DNA of 43,721 nt from Halorubrum distributum JCM 10118 (GTDB lineage Archaea; Halobacteriota; Halobacteria; Halobacteriales; Haloferacaceae), in NCBI RefSeq assembly GCF_000337335.1, contig NZ_AOJN01000048.1, forward strand, positions 60,759 through 104,479. The letters are read 5' to 3'. The notes under the pieces were generated by a model that had not been told where the DNA came from, ran no database searches, and was given only the letters and a program-made list of their open reading frames with translations. Positions within the stretch are counted from its first letter, which is position 1, and each line of letters begins with the position of its first letter. This document shows positions 7,376-16,452 of the stretch, in pieces. Made by a program: the position numbers and the translations under genes.

Positions 7376-9319
7376 ATGCCACGGCGAAACATTGAAGATC
7401 GTGATGATCCCCGGCACCTCGACCGGCGACAATGGCTCTCCGCGCTCGGCCTCGCCGGCGCAGTAACGCTCGCCGGCTGTTCCGGAAACGGCGGCGACGG
7501 CGGCGACGGGTCGGACGGCTCCGACGGAAACAGCTCGGACGGCGGGTCCGGCTCGGACGAACTCAGTCAAGAGGAGATATACGCGACGGCCGCAGCGTCC
7601 TCCTTTTCGACGCTCAACCCGATATACAACGACGAGAACGGCGCCGGGAACGCGATCGCCCGCGCCCTCGACCTGGGTTACACGTTCGACGAGGAGAACG
7701 AGTACGTTCCGCTCCTCTACGACATGTCCACCGAGGACGGCGAGGTGTGGACGTTCGAGGTGCGCGAGGGGCTCGAGTTCAGCGACCCGTACGGCGAGGT
7801 GACCGCGAGCGACTTCGTCTACCTCATCCAAGAGGTCCACCAGAGCAGCTGGGCGAGTTCGGTCGCGTCGGCGAGTTGGGACGGTGTCACGGTCGAAGAG
7901 ACCGGTGAGTACGAGTTCCAGGCCACGCTGAACACGCCGCAGCTCCTCTGGCCCGAGAGCTACGACCCGCAGCTGTACCCGATCCCCCAGGGCCTCCTCG
8001 AACCGTACGTCGAAGAGGAGGACACAGAGGGGCTCCGACAGGACGAGGAGCTGCTCGAGCTCCAGTTCTCGGGGAACCTCGGTCCGTACGTCCTCGACGA
8101 GTGGCAGCGGGACGGCGGGACTCGGTACAGCCGGAACGACGACTACTACCTCCAGGACGCGGACGATCTTCCGGACGTGTTCGACGAGGCGCCGTACTTC
8201 GAGGAGGCCGAAATCCGCGTGATCGGCGAGCAGGCCTCGCGGCTCGGTGCGCTGGAAACCGGAGAGGTCGACACGGCGGCGATCCCGCCGAACCAGGTCG
8301 AAGCGTATCAGAACAACGACGAGATATACGTCAACCAGATCCCGCAGCCGTACAACGAGAAGATCTCGGTCAACATGCGGGACAACGGGTGGACGACCGG
8401 GCCGGGGAACATGTTCCGGCACGTGCCGTTCCGGCAGGCGATGGCCTCCGCAATCGACAAGGAGGGGCTGATCCAGGGCGTGTTCCGCGACTTCGCCGAG
8501 ACGCACTTCACGTGGCAGCCGCGGTTCAGCAACTTCTACCCGCCGGAGGAGGACATCCCGCAGTTCGGCGTCGGAGACAGTTACGGCAGCGAGGTCGCTC
8601 GCGGCTTGGCCGAGGACGCGTTCGAGATGTCCGAGTACGACTACCGGTTCGACGGGGAGACGATGGTCGGTCCCGACGGGAACCAGGTCCAGCTCAGTCT
8701 CTACCACAGCGCCGGGCAGAACACCGAGCAGCTGATGGCCGACTTCATCGCACAGGAGCTCGGTGAGAACCTCGGTATCGACGTGTCCGTCGAGGCGATC
8801 GACGGTACCCGGTTCAACAACGAGTACTGGACCCAGACCGACTTCCCCACTCCGGAGACGAACGAGGAGGGAGAGGTCACCAACGTGCCGGAGGAGCTCG
8901 TCGACACGGTGAACGGCGAGGAGGTGGAGTGGACCCAGCCCGCCGCGACCAACCCCGGCCCGCGCAACGTTACGTCCAACGAGTCGTGGGACATGGAGGT
9001 CGTGTTCGGCCTGAACACGTATCCGCGGAATCCGCTCGCCAACAGCGTCTTCTTCGAGGGCGCGAACCCGCTGTACAACCCGGTCGGTTACTACCCGGGC
9101 TTCGACGCGGAACAGCTGTTCCAGAACGCGCGGCAGGCGACTTCCCAGGAGGAGCTGGCGGACGCGCTCATCGAACTGTTCGCCAACCTCGCAGAGGAGC
9201 AGCCGTACATCATGCTCACGTTCCCCGACAGCACGGTCGGGTACCGTGAGGGGCTCGAAGGCCCCATCGAGAACTTCTCCAACGGCTGGAACCTCCCGGC
9301 GTGGAGATACGGGGAATAG
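7376..9319 (+). CDS. Peptide-type ABC transporter substrate-binding lipoprotein (DppA/OppA family)
   Basis: The 647-residue family 5 extracellular solute-binding protein starts with a Tat signal (R17-R18 in LDRRQWLSALG) and a lipobox with C35 (TLAGCSG), so it is exported folded and lipid-anchored outside the cell. A Gly/Asp/Ser-rich tether (about 36-62) follows. The binding domain shows family features such as LEFSDPYGEVTASDFVY and the FRQAMASAIDKEGL region. It captures oligopeptides, dipeptides or a related solute; the exact ligand cannot be read. It is the first gene of a complete importer operon and probably sets its specificity. The ATG at 7376 fits the TATA spacing. Confidence 0.92.
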   Translation: MPRRNIEDRDDPRHLDRRQWLSALGLAGAVTLAGCSGNGGDGGDGSDGSDGNSSDGGSGSDELSQEEIYATAAASSFSTLNPIYNDENGAGNAIARALDLGYTFDEENEYVPLLYDMSTEDGEVWTFEVREGLEFSDPYGEVTASDFVYLIQEVHQSSWASSVASASWDGVTVEETGEYEFQATLNTPQLLWPESYDPQLYPIPQGLLEPYVEEEDTEGLRQDEELLELQFSGNLGPYVLDEWQRDGGTRYSRNDDYYLQDADDLPDVFDEAPYFEEAEIRVIGEQASRLGALETGEVDTAAIPPNQVEAYQNNDEIYVNQIPQPYNEKISVNMRDNGWTTGPGNMFRHVPFRQAMASAIDKEGLIQGVFRDFAETHFTWQPRFSNFYPPEEDIPQFGVGDSYGSEVARGLAEDAFEMSEYDYRFDGETMVGPDGNQVQLSLYHSAGQNTEQLMADFIAQELGENLGIDVSVEAIDGTRFNNEYWTQTDFPTPETNEEGEVTNVPEELVDTVNGEEVEWTQPAATNPGPRNVTSNESWDMEVVFGLNTYPRNPLANSVFFEGANPLYNPVGYYPGFDAEQLFQNARQATSQEELADALIELFANLAEEQPYIMLTFPDSTVGYREGLEGPIENFSNGWNLPAWRYGE

Positions 9320-9358
9320 GCCGACCTGCCCTCACCACACGTTCTCCACGATATCAAC

Positions 9359-10333
9359 ATGGGATTTGGAAGGTACGTTACCGCTCGCGTTCTCTGGGCA
9401 GGAGTTGTATCGCTCATCATCACTACGATCACGTTTCTCCTGCTGTCGGCCGCGCCGAACCCGGACGTACAGCGGGCCGCCACGCAGGCGGCTCTCCAAG
9501 GGGGCGACCCGGCGGAGGCCGTAGAGCGAGCGAGAGAGCTCCGCGGGCTCGACGAACCGCTCTACGTCAGGTACTTCGACTTCGTTCAAGGCGTGTACAC
9601 CCTCGACTGGGGCTGGTCGAGCAGCCGGAGCCAGCCGGTCATCGAGGCGGTCGGGAACGCGCTGTACTACACCGCGCAGTACTCGATTCCGTGGACGATC
9701 CTCACGGTCATCCTCGGCCCGCTCGTCGGCGTGTACTCGGCAGCGAACATGTACAGCTGGCGGGACCACGCGGCGACCGGGTTCGCCTTCTTCGGTTACG
9801 CCATCCCGAACTTCTTCTTCGGGATCATCCTGCTTTTGATCTTCGGGGTGTGGCTGGAGGTGATCCCGATCGTGTACAACACGGACGTCGCGGTATTCAG
9901 CGTCGAGAACGCGATCCAGCTGGCGATTCCGGTGTTCGTGCTGGTGACCGGATCGATCGGCGCAGTCATGCGCGTCTCCCGGAACGAGTCCGCCGAGTTC
10001 CAGAACGCGGACTTCATGAAGACGGCGAAGGCCAAGGGGGTGTCGCCGCTCCGCGCGTACGCGTACCACGTCATGCGGCCGACGCTCGTCCCCCTCTCGA
10101 CGACGCTCGTCGGACAGCTCCTCGCGCTGTTCCTCGGGTCGTCGCTGCTCGTCGAGGTCGTGTTCGGGATACCCGGACTCGGCCGGCTCACGTTCGAGGC
10201 GCTGCTCTCACAGGACACGAACCTCGTGTTGGGCACGACGCTGTTCTTCACGTTCGTCGCCGTCGTGGGGAACCTCATCGAGGACCTCGTGTTCACCGTG
10301 CTCGACCCGCGTATCAGCTACGATGACAGGTAA
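9359..10333 (+). CDS. ABC importer permease, DppB type
   Basis: The 324-residue permease has an N-terminal membrane helix (about 8-30), a periplasmic-side loop and five further helices. The inner-membrane-component motif, where the ATPase docks, is near AKAKGVSPLRAYAYHVMRP (about 222-240). With the next gene it forms the heterodimeric transmembrane channel of the peptide importer. It follows the binding-protein gene by 39 bp in the same transcriptional direction. Confidence 0.92.
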   Translation: MGFGRYVTARVLWAGVVSLIITTITFLLLSAAPNPDVQRAATQAALQGGDPAEAVERARELRGLDEPLYVRYFDFVQGVYTLDWGWSSSRSQPVIEAVGNALYYTAQYSIPWTILTVILGPLVGVYSAANMYSWRDHAATGFAFFGYAIPNFFFGIILLLIFGVWLEVIPIVYNTDVAVFSVENAIQLAIPVFVLVTGSIGAVMRVSRNESAEFQNADFMKTAKAKGVSPLRAYAYHVMRPTLVPLSTTLVGQLLALFLGSSLLVEVVFGIPGLGRLTFEALLSQDTNLVLGTTLFFTFVAVVGNLIEDLVFTVLDPRISYDDR

Positions 10334-10347
10334 CTCAACAGAAAACA

Positions 10348-11532
10348 ATGGCAACTGAAGGCTCGGAACGATTCGATCAAGTCGACTGGAGTGACCTCTC
10401 GCGGTCGGGACGGTTCGATCTGTCGATCAACTCGATCGGGATGCTGCTGACGACGCTCCCGCTCGCGCTGCTCGCCGTGTACGACACGCAGTTCATCGGC
10501 GACCGAACGCCGACCTTCGAGTTCATCGGGCTCGACCGGACGTTCGAGGCAGTCGACTTCTTCTTCATCTTCACGCTGTTTTTGGCGTTCTGGTACCTCG
10601 TCTTGCCGCTGTACCAGAACCCGCGGATGACGCGATATTACTGGAAGGAGTTCAAGCGCAACCGGCCGGCGGTCGTGAGCATGGTCTGGCTCGGGATCGT
10701 GTTCGTGGGAGGGATCATCGGGCCGCTCGTGATGAGCGCACCGCAACAGGAGCTGCTCGTCGCCTACCAGCCGCCGGTGTTCACCTCCGTCGTCGAGTCG
10801 ACGCCCGCGACCTGCGTCGGAGAAGTGATGAACGGTCGCTGCCACGGCACCTGGGAGTATCCGCTCGGGACGACGAACGCCGGTAGGGACGTGTTCACGA
10901 TGATCGTCTACGGGATGACGATCAGCATGCAGATCGCCTTCATCACGACGACCATCGTCGCGACGATCGGTATCACGTTCGGCACCCTGAGCGCGTACTC
11001 CGGGGGCTGGGTCGACGAGATCATGATGCGGTTCGTCGACATCATCCTCTCGTTCCCGACGTTCCTGATGTTCCTGCTCATCCTGTACATCTACGGCGGG
11101 GGCTTGGGGATGTTCATCGTCGTGTTCTCGCTGTTCGCGTGGGGCGGAACCGCCAGATACGTTCGCAGCAAGTCGCTGTCGATCTCCGAAGAGGAGTTCA
11201 TCAAGGCGAGCCGCATCAGCGGCGCGAGCACGTATCAGGTGATCCGCGGCCACGTGGTTCCGAACGTGGCGAGCAGCATCATCACCCAACTCACGCTGCT
11301 TATCCCCGGCTTCCTGCTGTTCGAAGCGCAGCTCGCGTTCCTCGGCGTCGGTGACTCCACGGTCCCCTCGTGGGGCCAGCTCATCTCCGCCGGCCGGAGT
11401 GACCTCTCGTACGCCCCGTGGATCGTGTTGGCGCCCGGTATCGTGCTGTTCTTGACCATCCTCGCGTTCAACTTCCTCGGTGACGCGCTGTTGGACGCGC
11501 TGAACCCCGAAGCGGAGGCGGAGAGCGAATAA
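10348..11532 (+). CDS. ABC importer permease, DppC type
   Basis: The 394-residue permease is longer than bacterial DppC (about 300) because of an N-terminal extension with two extra hydrophobic segments (about 26-45 and 66-88) before the usual domain. That domain starts near FKRNRPAVVSMVWLG. The ATPase-docking loop is near SRISGASTYQVIRGHVVPN. A large extracytoplasmic loop with two Cys (TCVGEVMNGRC) precedes GTTNAGRDVFT. Its TAA stop shares one base with the ATG of the next gene, indicating tight coupling. Confidence 0.92.
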   Translation: MATEGSERFDQVDWSDLSRSGRFDLSINSIGMLLTTLPLALLAVYDTQFIGDRTPTFEFIGLDRTFEAVDFFFIFTLFLAFWYLVLPLYQNPRMTRYYWKEFKRNRPAVVSMVWLGIVFVGGIIGPLVMSAPQQELLVAYQPPVFTSVVESTPATCVGEVMNGRCHGTWEYPLGTTNAGRDVFTMIVYGMTISMQIAFITTTIVATIGITFGTLSAYSGGWVDEIMMRFVDIILSFPTFLMFLLILYIYGGGLGMFIVVFSLFAWGGTARYVRSKSLSISEEEFIKASRISGASTYQVIRGHVVPNVASSIITQLTLLIPGFLLFEAQLAFLGVGDSTVPSWGQLISAGRSDLSYAPWIVLAPGIVLFLTILAFNFLGDALLDALNPEAEAESE

Positions 11533-12596
11533 TGTCCGACGGTCAGCCACTACTCGAGGTCGAAAACCTCACGACGACGTTCAGCACCGAAGACGGAACG
11601 CTCACCGCGGTCGACGGGGTCGACTTCAGCGTCGACACCGGCGAGACCGTCTGTATCGTCGGGGAGTCCGGCTCCGGGAAGACGGTCGCGACGGAGTCGA
11701 TCACCAAGATCATCAACACGCCGCCGGGAAAGATCGAGGGAACCGTCCGGTATAAGGGACGCGACCTGCTGTCGATTCCCGGCTCGGAGCTCCGGGAGAT
11801 CCGGGGTAACGGGATCGCACACATCTTCCAGAACCCGCAGGAGGCGATGAACCACTGCTACACCGTCGGGTGGCAGATCACCGAGGCGCTTCAGATCCAT
11901 CAGGACGTCTCCGACGAGGAGGCGCGCACGAAGGCGGTCGACCTTATGGACCGCGTCGGGATCGCGAACGCGAGCTCGCGGTTCGACGACTATCCGCACG
12001 AGTTCTCCGGCGGACAGAAGCAGCGCATCATGATCGCGATGGCGCTCGTCGGCGACCCCGACCTGCTCATCGCCGACGAGCCGACGACCGCGCTCGACGT
12101 CACGGTCCAGGCGCAGATCCTGGAACTGCTCGACGACTTACAGGACGAGTTCGGAATGGGGATCCTGTTCGTCACGCACGACCTCGGCGTCGTCGCACAG
12201 ATCGCCGACCGGATCGTGGTGATGTACGCCGGGAAGGTCATGGAACGCGGCAACGTGCTCGATATCTTCGACAATCCGACGCACCCGTACACCCAGCAGC
12301 TGCTGGAGTGCCTGCCGGAGTTCGGCGGCACGGGCGGCGGGATCCCGGGGACGCTTCCGGACCCGCACGACCCCCCGGACGGCTGTCGGTTCGCGCCGCG
12401 CTGCGAGTACGCCGAGGAGGCGTGCCGGACTGGCGAGCAGCCGGAGGAAGTCGAGATCGAACCCGGGCAGTGGGTCTCCTGCGTCCACTACGGCCCGGGC
12501 GGCGATCCCTCGGTGATCGGCGGAGAGGAGTTCGGAATCGCCGGAGACACCGGTGCGACGGACGGCGACAGCGAGGTGGGTCCGGCCGATGACTGA
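11532..12596 (+). CDS. ABC importer ATPase, DppD type
   Basis: The 354-residue ATPase has Walker A GESGSGKT (44-51), signature FSGGQ (158-162), Walker B LLIADE (178-183) and the switch His in FVTHDLG. The C-terminal oligopeptide/dipeptide-transporter extension has paired cysteines ([15 protein letters not shown]) like those of enzymes that bind a 4Fe-4S cluster in Dpp/Opp ATPases; a cluster here is an inference. It pairs with the next ATPase. Its last eight bases overlap the start of that gene. Confidence 0.93.
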   Translation: MSDGQPLLEVENLTTTFSTEDGTLTAVDGVDFSVDTGETVCIVGESGSGKTVATESITKIINTPPGKIEGTVRYKGRDLLSIPGSELREIRGNGIAHIFQNPQEAMNHCYTVGWQITEALQIHQDVSDEEARTKAVDLMDRVGIANASSRFDDYPHEFSGGQKQRIMIAMALVGDPDLLIADEPTTALDVTVQAQILELLDDLQDEFGMGILFVTHDLGVVAQIADRIVVMYAGKVMERGNVLDIFDNPTHPYTQQLLECLPEFGGTGGGIPGTLPDPHDPPDGCRFAPRCEYAEEACRTGEQPEEVEIEPGQWVSCVHYGPGGDPSVIGGEEFGIAGDTGATDGDSEVGPADD

Positions 12597-13923
12597 GCCG
12601 CTGCTGTCGGTCCGCGATCTGAAGAAACACTACCCGATCCGAAAGGGGCTGTTCAACCGACAGGTCGGCGCCGCGCGCGCCGTCGACGGGATCAGCTTCG
12701 ACATCGAGGAGGGCGAGACGCTGGGACTCGTCGGCGAGTCGGGGTGCGGGAAGTCGACCGCGGCGAGTTCGGTCATCCGCTTAGAGGAGCCGACGTCCGG
12801 AGAGGTCGTCTTCAACGGGAACGGACGCGGAAGCGCGAGCCGGAACCCAGACGGAACTCACCCCAACGACGTGACGGAGTTCGACGACGACGAGCTGATG
12901 CAGTTCCGGCGTGGCGCCCAGATGATCTTCCAAGACCCGTCCTCGAGCTTCGATCCGCGGATGTCGGTCGGGAGCGCGGTCGGCGAACTCCTCAAGGTTC
13001 ACGGGATGAGCGACCGCCACCGGCGCCGCGCGATCGTCGAGGACCTGCTCGAACGCGTCGGGCTCTCGGCGAGCGACTTCGACCGCTACCCGCACGAGTT
13101 CTCCGGCGGGCAGAAACAGCGGATCGCGCTCGCCCGAGCGCTCGTGTTGAACCCGGACCTCATCATCGCCGACGAGCCGGTGAGCGCGCTCGACGTCTCC
13201 ATCCAGGCGGAGATCCTCTCGCTGATCGACGACCTTCAGGAGGAGTTCGGGCTGTCGCTGCTTTTCATCAGCCACGACATGTCCGTCATCCGCCAGATCT
13301 GTGACCGCGTGGCCGTGATGTACCTCGGCGAGATCGTCGAGATCGGGCCGGTCGAGGAGATCTTCACCAACCCGCAACACCCCTACACCGAGGCGCTGTT
13401 GTCGTCGATCCCGACGCCGGACCCGCGCGCGAGCGTCGGCGGCATCGAACTGAAAGGCACCGTTCCGAGCCCGACGAACCCGCCGAGCGGCTGCCGGTTC
13501 CACACCCGGTGTCACAAGGTGATCCAGCCGGACGGCGTCGACATCGATCAGGACGACTGGCGGGGGCTGTTGAACTTCCGTGAGAAGGTCATCACCGGCG
13601 AGATCGACATCGATCAGGTCCGTGAGAACGTCGCTGCCGGCGGAAGCGACCCGACCGACTCGGAGGTCCGAGCGGAGATCCGCCGGGAGTTCGACATCAG
13701 CGAGACGGTCGGCGACCCCGATCTCGAGGAGACGCTCTCGGAGGCGATGAACCTTCTACTGGATGACAACGCCGAAATGGCGGGAGAGTTCCTCTCGGAC
13801 GAGATCACGACGCCGTGCGCCCAGACCGAGCCCGAGACGACGGTCCACGCGGCCGATCACGAGTCCGCCTGTCTCCGGCACGAGGGGCGGGCCGCCGCGG
13901 AGCCGAACCCCGCGGACGACTGA
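12589..13923 (+). CDS. ABC importer ATPase, DppF type, with long C-terminal insert
   Basis: The 444-residue ATPase has Walker A GESGCGKS (49-56), signature FSGGQ (171-175) and Walker B LIIADE (191-196). Bacterial DppF is about 330 residues. Here about 100 residues (about 311-408), acidic and helical, are inserted between the first cysteines of the C-terminal domain (C302, C308) and the last (C410, C428). The four Cys could still gather around one metal cluster. The insert appears to be a haloarchaeal feature rather than damage, since the frame is intact. Start MTEPLLSV is chosen because it begins the domain and overlaps the preceding stop. Confidence 0.9.
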   Translation: MTEPLLSVRDLKKHYPIRKGLFNRQVGAARAVDGISFDIEEGETLGLVGESGCGKSTAASSVIRLEEPTSGEVVFNGNGRGSASRNPDGTHPNDVTEFDDDELMQFRRGAQMIFQDPSSSFDPRMSVGSAVGELLKVHGMSDRHRRRAIVEDLLERVGLSASDFDRYPHEFSGGQKQRIALARALVLNPDLIIADEPVSALDVSIQAEILSLIDDLQEEFGLSLLFISHDMSVIRQICDRVAVMYLGEIVEIGPVEEIFTNPQHPYTEALLSSIPTPDPRASVGGIELKGTVPSPTNPPSGCRFHTRCHKVIQPDGVDIDQDDWRGLLNFREKVITGEIDIDQVRENVAAGGSDPTDSEVRAEIRREFDISETVGDPDLEETLSEAMNLLLDDNAEMAGEFLSDEITTPCAQTEPETTVHAADHESACLRHEGRAAAEPNPADD

Positions 13924-13950
13924 TCCTGCGGCGACCCGGGCCGGAACGGG

Positions 13951-14706
13951 TCACTCGGCCGTCGACGCGATCGACGCCGGATCGATCCGTCGCGGCTCCG
14001 GAACGTCTGCGTCCGCCGGAGCCACCGCCACGTCGCCGCGCGGCTCGCCGTCCGACTCCTCACCGTCTCCGGTCGGCGCCGCGAGCACCGCGGTTCCGCC
14101 GACGGAGAGCGGAGCGACGAGCCCGGCCGCGACCGCCGGCGAATCGGAGAACGGGCGACGGAGGACGACGCGCGTCTCCGCGTCTATCCCGCTCGCCTCG
14201 ACCGCGGCCGCGGCGAGCGAACACAGTTCGCGGTGGCTGAACTCGCGCTCTGGCCCGACGATAGCGGCGTCATCCGGTTCGACGTCGCTCGGCGGCGTCC
14301 CCGGGTTCTCGCTCCACAGCTCCTGTTCCCAGTGCGTGGTCTCGGGACGCTCCGGCGATCCGCCGAACGCGGCGAGGTTCGTGCCCGGGGCCGGATCGAG
14401 GTCGGCGGCGGTCGCGACCGGCGCGAGGACGACGCGGTCGCCCGCGTCGATTCCCGCCGCCGGGTCGAACCGGACGGGCGCGCCGACCGCGGCTGCGCCG
14501 AGGAACGCGAGCGTGGTGTGAAATCCCGGCGTCGGGTCGACCGCGACGGTCGCCCCTTCTCGGACGCCGAGGTATCGGAGCACGTTCGCCGCCTTGTAGC
14601 CGTTCGTGATCAGGTCGTGGTGGCTCCGCTCCCGGCCGTCCGCCGTGACGAGCGCCGTATCGCGGCTGCGGCGGTCGCGCGCGAGCAGGTCCCCGACGAG
14701 TTCCAT
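13951..14706 (-). CDS. AMP-dependent synthetase/ligase-like protein, N-terminal part only
   Basis: The 251-residue protein resembles the first part of adenylate-forming acyl-CoA ligases: LVTADGRERSHHDLITNGYKAANVLR pattern at the N-terminus, then LGVREGATVAV and FLGAAAVGAPVRFDP. The P-loop-like (S/T-rich)GTTGxPK motif and the C-terminal lid with its catalytic Lys are absent, and the second half repeats a Rossmann-like EFSHRELCSLAAAAVEASG pattern. It is therefore unlikely to ligate acids by the usual chemistry. The frame is intact with no remnant downstream, which argues for a stable short family. It is convergent with the importer operon. Confidence 0.62.
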   Translation of the reverse strand: MELVGDLLARDRRSRDTALVTADGRERSHHDLITNGYKAANVLRYLGVREGATVAVDPTPGFHTTLAFLGAAAVGAPVRFDPAAGIDAGDRVVLAPVATAADLDPAPGTNLAAFGGSPERPETTHWEQELWSENPGTPPSDVEPDDAAIVGPEREFSHRELCSLAAAAVEASGIDAETRVVLRRPFSDSPAVAAGLVAPLSVGGTAVLAAPTGDGEESDGEPRGDVAVAPADADVPEPRRIDPASIASTAE

Positions 14707-14784
14707 ACACAGCTCTCGGGGCGCGCGAGCCTTAACGCTGCGGCGTCGACGAGAAACGTCCGCAACCGAGCCGAGCGAGTCGCG

Positions 14785-14858
14785 GCCGGCGTCAGGGCGC
14801 GCCGGCGATGACGATCATCGAGCCGGCGTCAGGGTGCGCCGGCGATGACCATCTTCGA
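14785..14858. repeat. 37-bp tandem duplication covering the cupin gene 3' end
   Basis: A 37-bp unit beginning GCCGGCGTCAGGG occurs at 14785-14821 and again at 14822-14858, with only about three mismatches. The second copy holds the last ten codons and stop of the cupin gene (read on the minus strand). The first copy is a duplicate lying just beyond the stop. Confidence 0.9.
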
Positions 14859-15149
14859 GCCGTCCGCCGAGAAGGCGAGGTCGCGCGTGGATCCGGGGTC
14901 GACGCGGACCGCGTCGCCGGGGTCGAGGTCGACCGCGTCACCGTCGACGGTGAGCGTCGCCTCGCCGTGGAGCAGCACGTACACCTCCTCGTGGTCGCCG
15001 TCGGCGTGGTCGTGTTCCATTCCCTCCCAGCCGTCGTCGGCCTCGACGACTGTCACGCCGAGGTGCTCGCAGTCGAGCGCGTCACGGAGGAAGTACATCC
15101 CGGGCGCGCGCGGTTCGACGTCGTCGTAGGCCGTCATGTCGTAGCCCAT
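14829..15149 (-). CDS. Cupin-domain protein
   Basis: A 106-residue single-domain cupin. The metal-binding motif 1 is visible as MEHDHADGDHEEVYVLLHG (His, His, Glu pattern, about 44-62) and motif 2 region as DLDPGDAVRVDPGSTRD. Motif 2 lacks a clear metal-binding His, so the metal site may be incomplete. Many haloarchaeal genomes carry such small cupins, with unknown substrates. The 3' end is tandemly duplicated just downstream. Confidence 0.85.
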   Translation of the reverse strand: MGYDMTAYDDVEPRAPGMYFLRDALDCEHLGVTVVEADDGWEGMEHDHADGDHEEVYVLLHGEATLTVDGDAVDLDPGDAVRVDPGSTRDLAFSADGSKMVIAGAP

Positions 15150-15197
15150 GCGTCGGTGATGGTGCCGGAGGGCGGAAAAGCTACGGGCAGCGGAAGC

Positions 15198-16370
15198 TCA
15201 GAAGGAGCTCTTCAGCTTCTCGAAGAAGCCGCCGCCGACGTCGATGTCCTCTCCGCCCGCCTCGGCGAACGCCTCCAGCGCCTCGCGCTGTTCGTCGTTG
15301 AGCGACTCGGGAACGACGACGGCGACCTGGACGTAGAGGTCGCCGCGGCCGCGGCGACGGAGCCGGGGCATCCCCTTCCCCTGAAGGCGGAACGTCTCGC
15401 CGCTCTGGGTGCCGGCGGGAACGTCCATCTCGACGCTGCCGTCGACCGTTTCGACCTCGATCGTGTCGCCGAAGACGGCCTGCGGGAAGGAGACGGCCTC
15501 GTTGACGCGGAGGTTGTCGCCGTCGCGCTCGAACCGGTCGCCGACGTCGACGTCGACCTCGATCAGCAGGTCGCCCTTCGGCCCGCCGTTCTCGCCGGGC
15601 GCGCCCTCGCGCTCCATCCGGAGGCTCTGTCCGGAGCGGATCCCGGCCGGAATCTCGACCGAGAGCGTCGCCTCCTCGCGAACGACGCCGTCGCCGCCGC
15701 AGTCGGCGCAGTCCTCGCTGTACAGTTCGCCCTCGCCCTCGCAGCGCGGACACGTCGACGTCTGCTGGACCCGCCCAAGCGGCGTCTGCTGGACCTGCTG
15801 GACCTGTCCGCGGCCGTTACACTGCGGGCACGTCTCCACGTCCGCGTCCGGGGGGTGGCCCGCCCCGTCGCAGGTGGCGCAGGTCGTCGGTCGCGTGAGC
15901 GTGACCTCCTTGGTCGCGCCCTCGAACGCCTCCTCGAGGTCGATCGTCAGCCCCGTCTTGAGGTCGCGGCCCTGTCGCGGTCGGTTGCCGCCGCCGTCAC
16001 CGCCGCGGCCGCGACCGCCGCCACCGCCGAAGAACTGGTTGAAGATGTCCTCGAACCCGCCGGCGCCCCCAGCACCGCCCGCGCCCCCGAAGGGACCGCC
16101 GGCGCCCCCGGGGCCGCCGCCGCCGCCCGTCGCGCCGCGCTTATCGGCCTCGGTGAAGCGGTCGTGGCCCATCTGGTCGTACTGCTGGCGCTTCTGCTCG
16201 TCGGTGAGCACCTCCTTGGCCTTCTGGATCTTCTTGAACCGCTCCTCGGCGTTCTCGTCGTCGCTGACGTCGGGGTGGTGTTCTGCGGCCTGCTTGCGGT
16301 ACGCCTTCTTTATCTCCTCCTCGCTGGCGTCCCGCGACACGCCGAGGACGTCGTAGAAATCTTCGCTCAT
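15198..16370 (-). CDS. dnaJ: Chaperone DnaJ (Hsp40)
   Basis: The 390-residue type I J-protein has all parts in order: J domain (1-70) with HPD at 32-34, a Gly/Phe-rich region (about 82-125, with [16 protein letters not shown]), four CxxCxGxG zinc repeats ([32 protein letters not shown]) and the C-terminal substrate domains. It delivers unfolded clients to DnaK and stimulates its ATPase. It lies 82 bp after the dnaK stop in the same direction. A TATA-like GCTTAAAT (complement of 16408-16415) suggests an additional internal promoter about 40 bp before the ATG. Confidence 0.96.
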   Translation of the reverse strand: MSEDFYDVLGVSRDASEEEIKKAYRKQAAEHHPDVSDDENAEERFKKIQKAKEVLTDEQKRQQYDQMGHDRFTEADKRGATGGGGGPGGAGGPFGGAGGAGGAGGFEDIFNQFFGGGGGRGRGGDGGGNRPRQGRDLKTGLTIDLEEAFEGATKEVTLTRPTTCATCDGAGHPPDADVETCPQCNGRGQVQQVQQTPLGRVQQTSTCPRCEGEGELYSEDCADCGGDGVVREEATLSVEIPAGIRSGQSLRMEREGAPGENGGPKGDLLIEVDVDVGDRFERDGDNLRVNEAVSFPQAVFGDTIEVETVDGSVEMDVPAGTQSGETFRLQGKGMPRLRRRGRGDLYVQVAVVVPESLNDEQREALEAFAEAGGEDIDVGGGFFEKLKSSF

Positions 16371-16452
16371 GCGTTGCGTTCGTTGAGTGGTGTTGATCGA
16401 CGGGTCGATTTAAGCGGCAGGGTCGGGCGTCCGAGGACCGGGTCGGAGAGGG

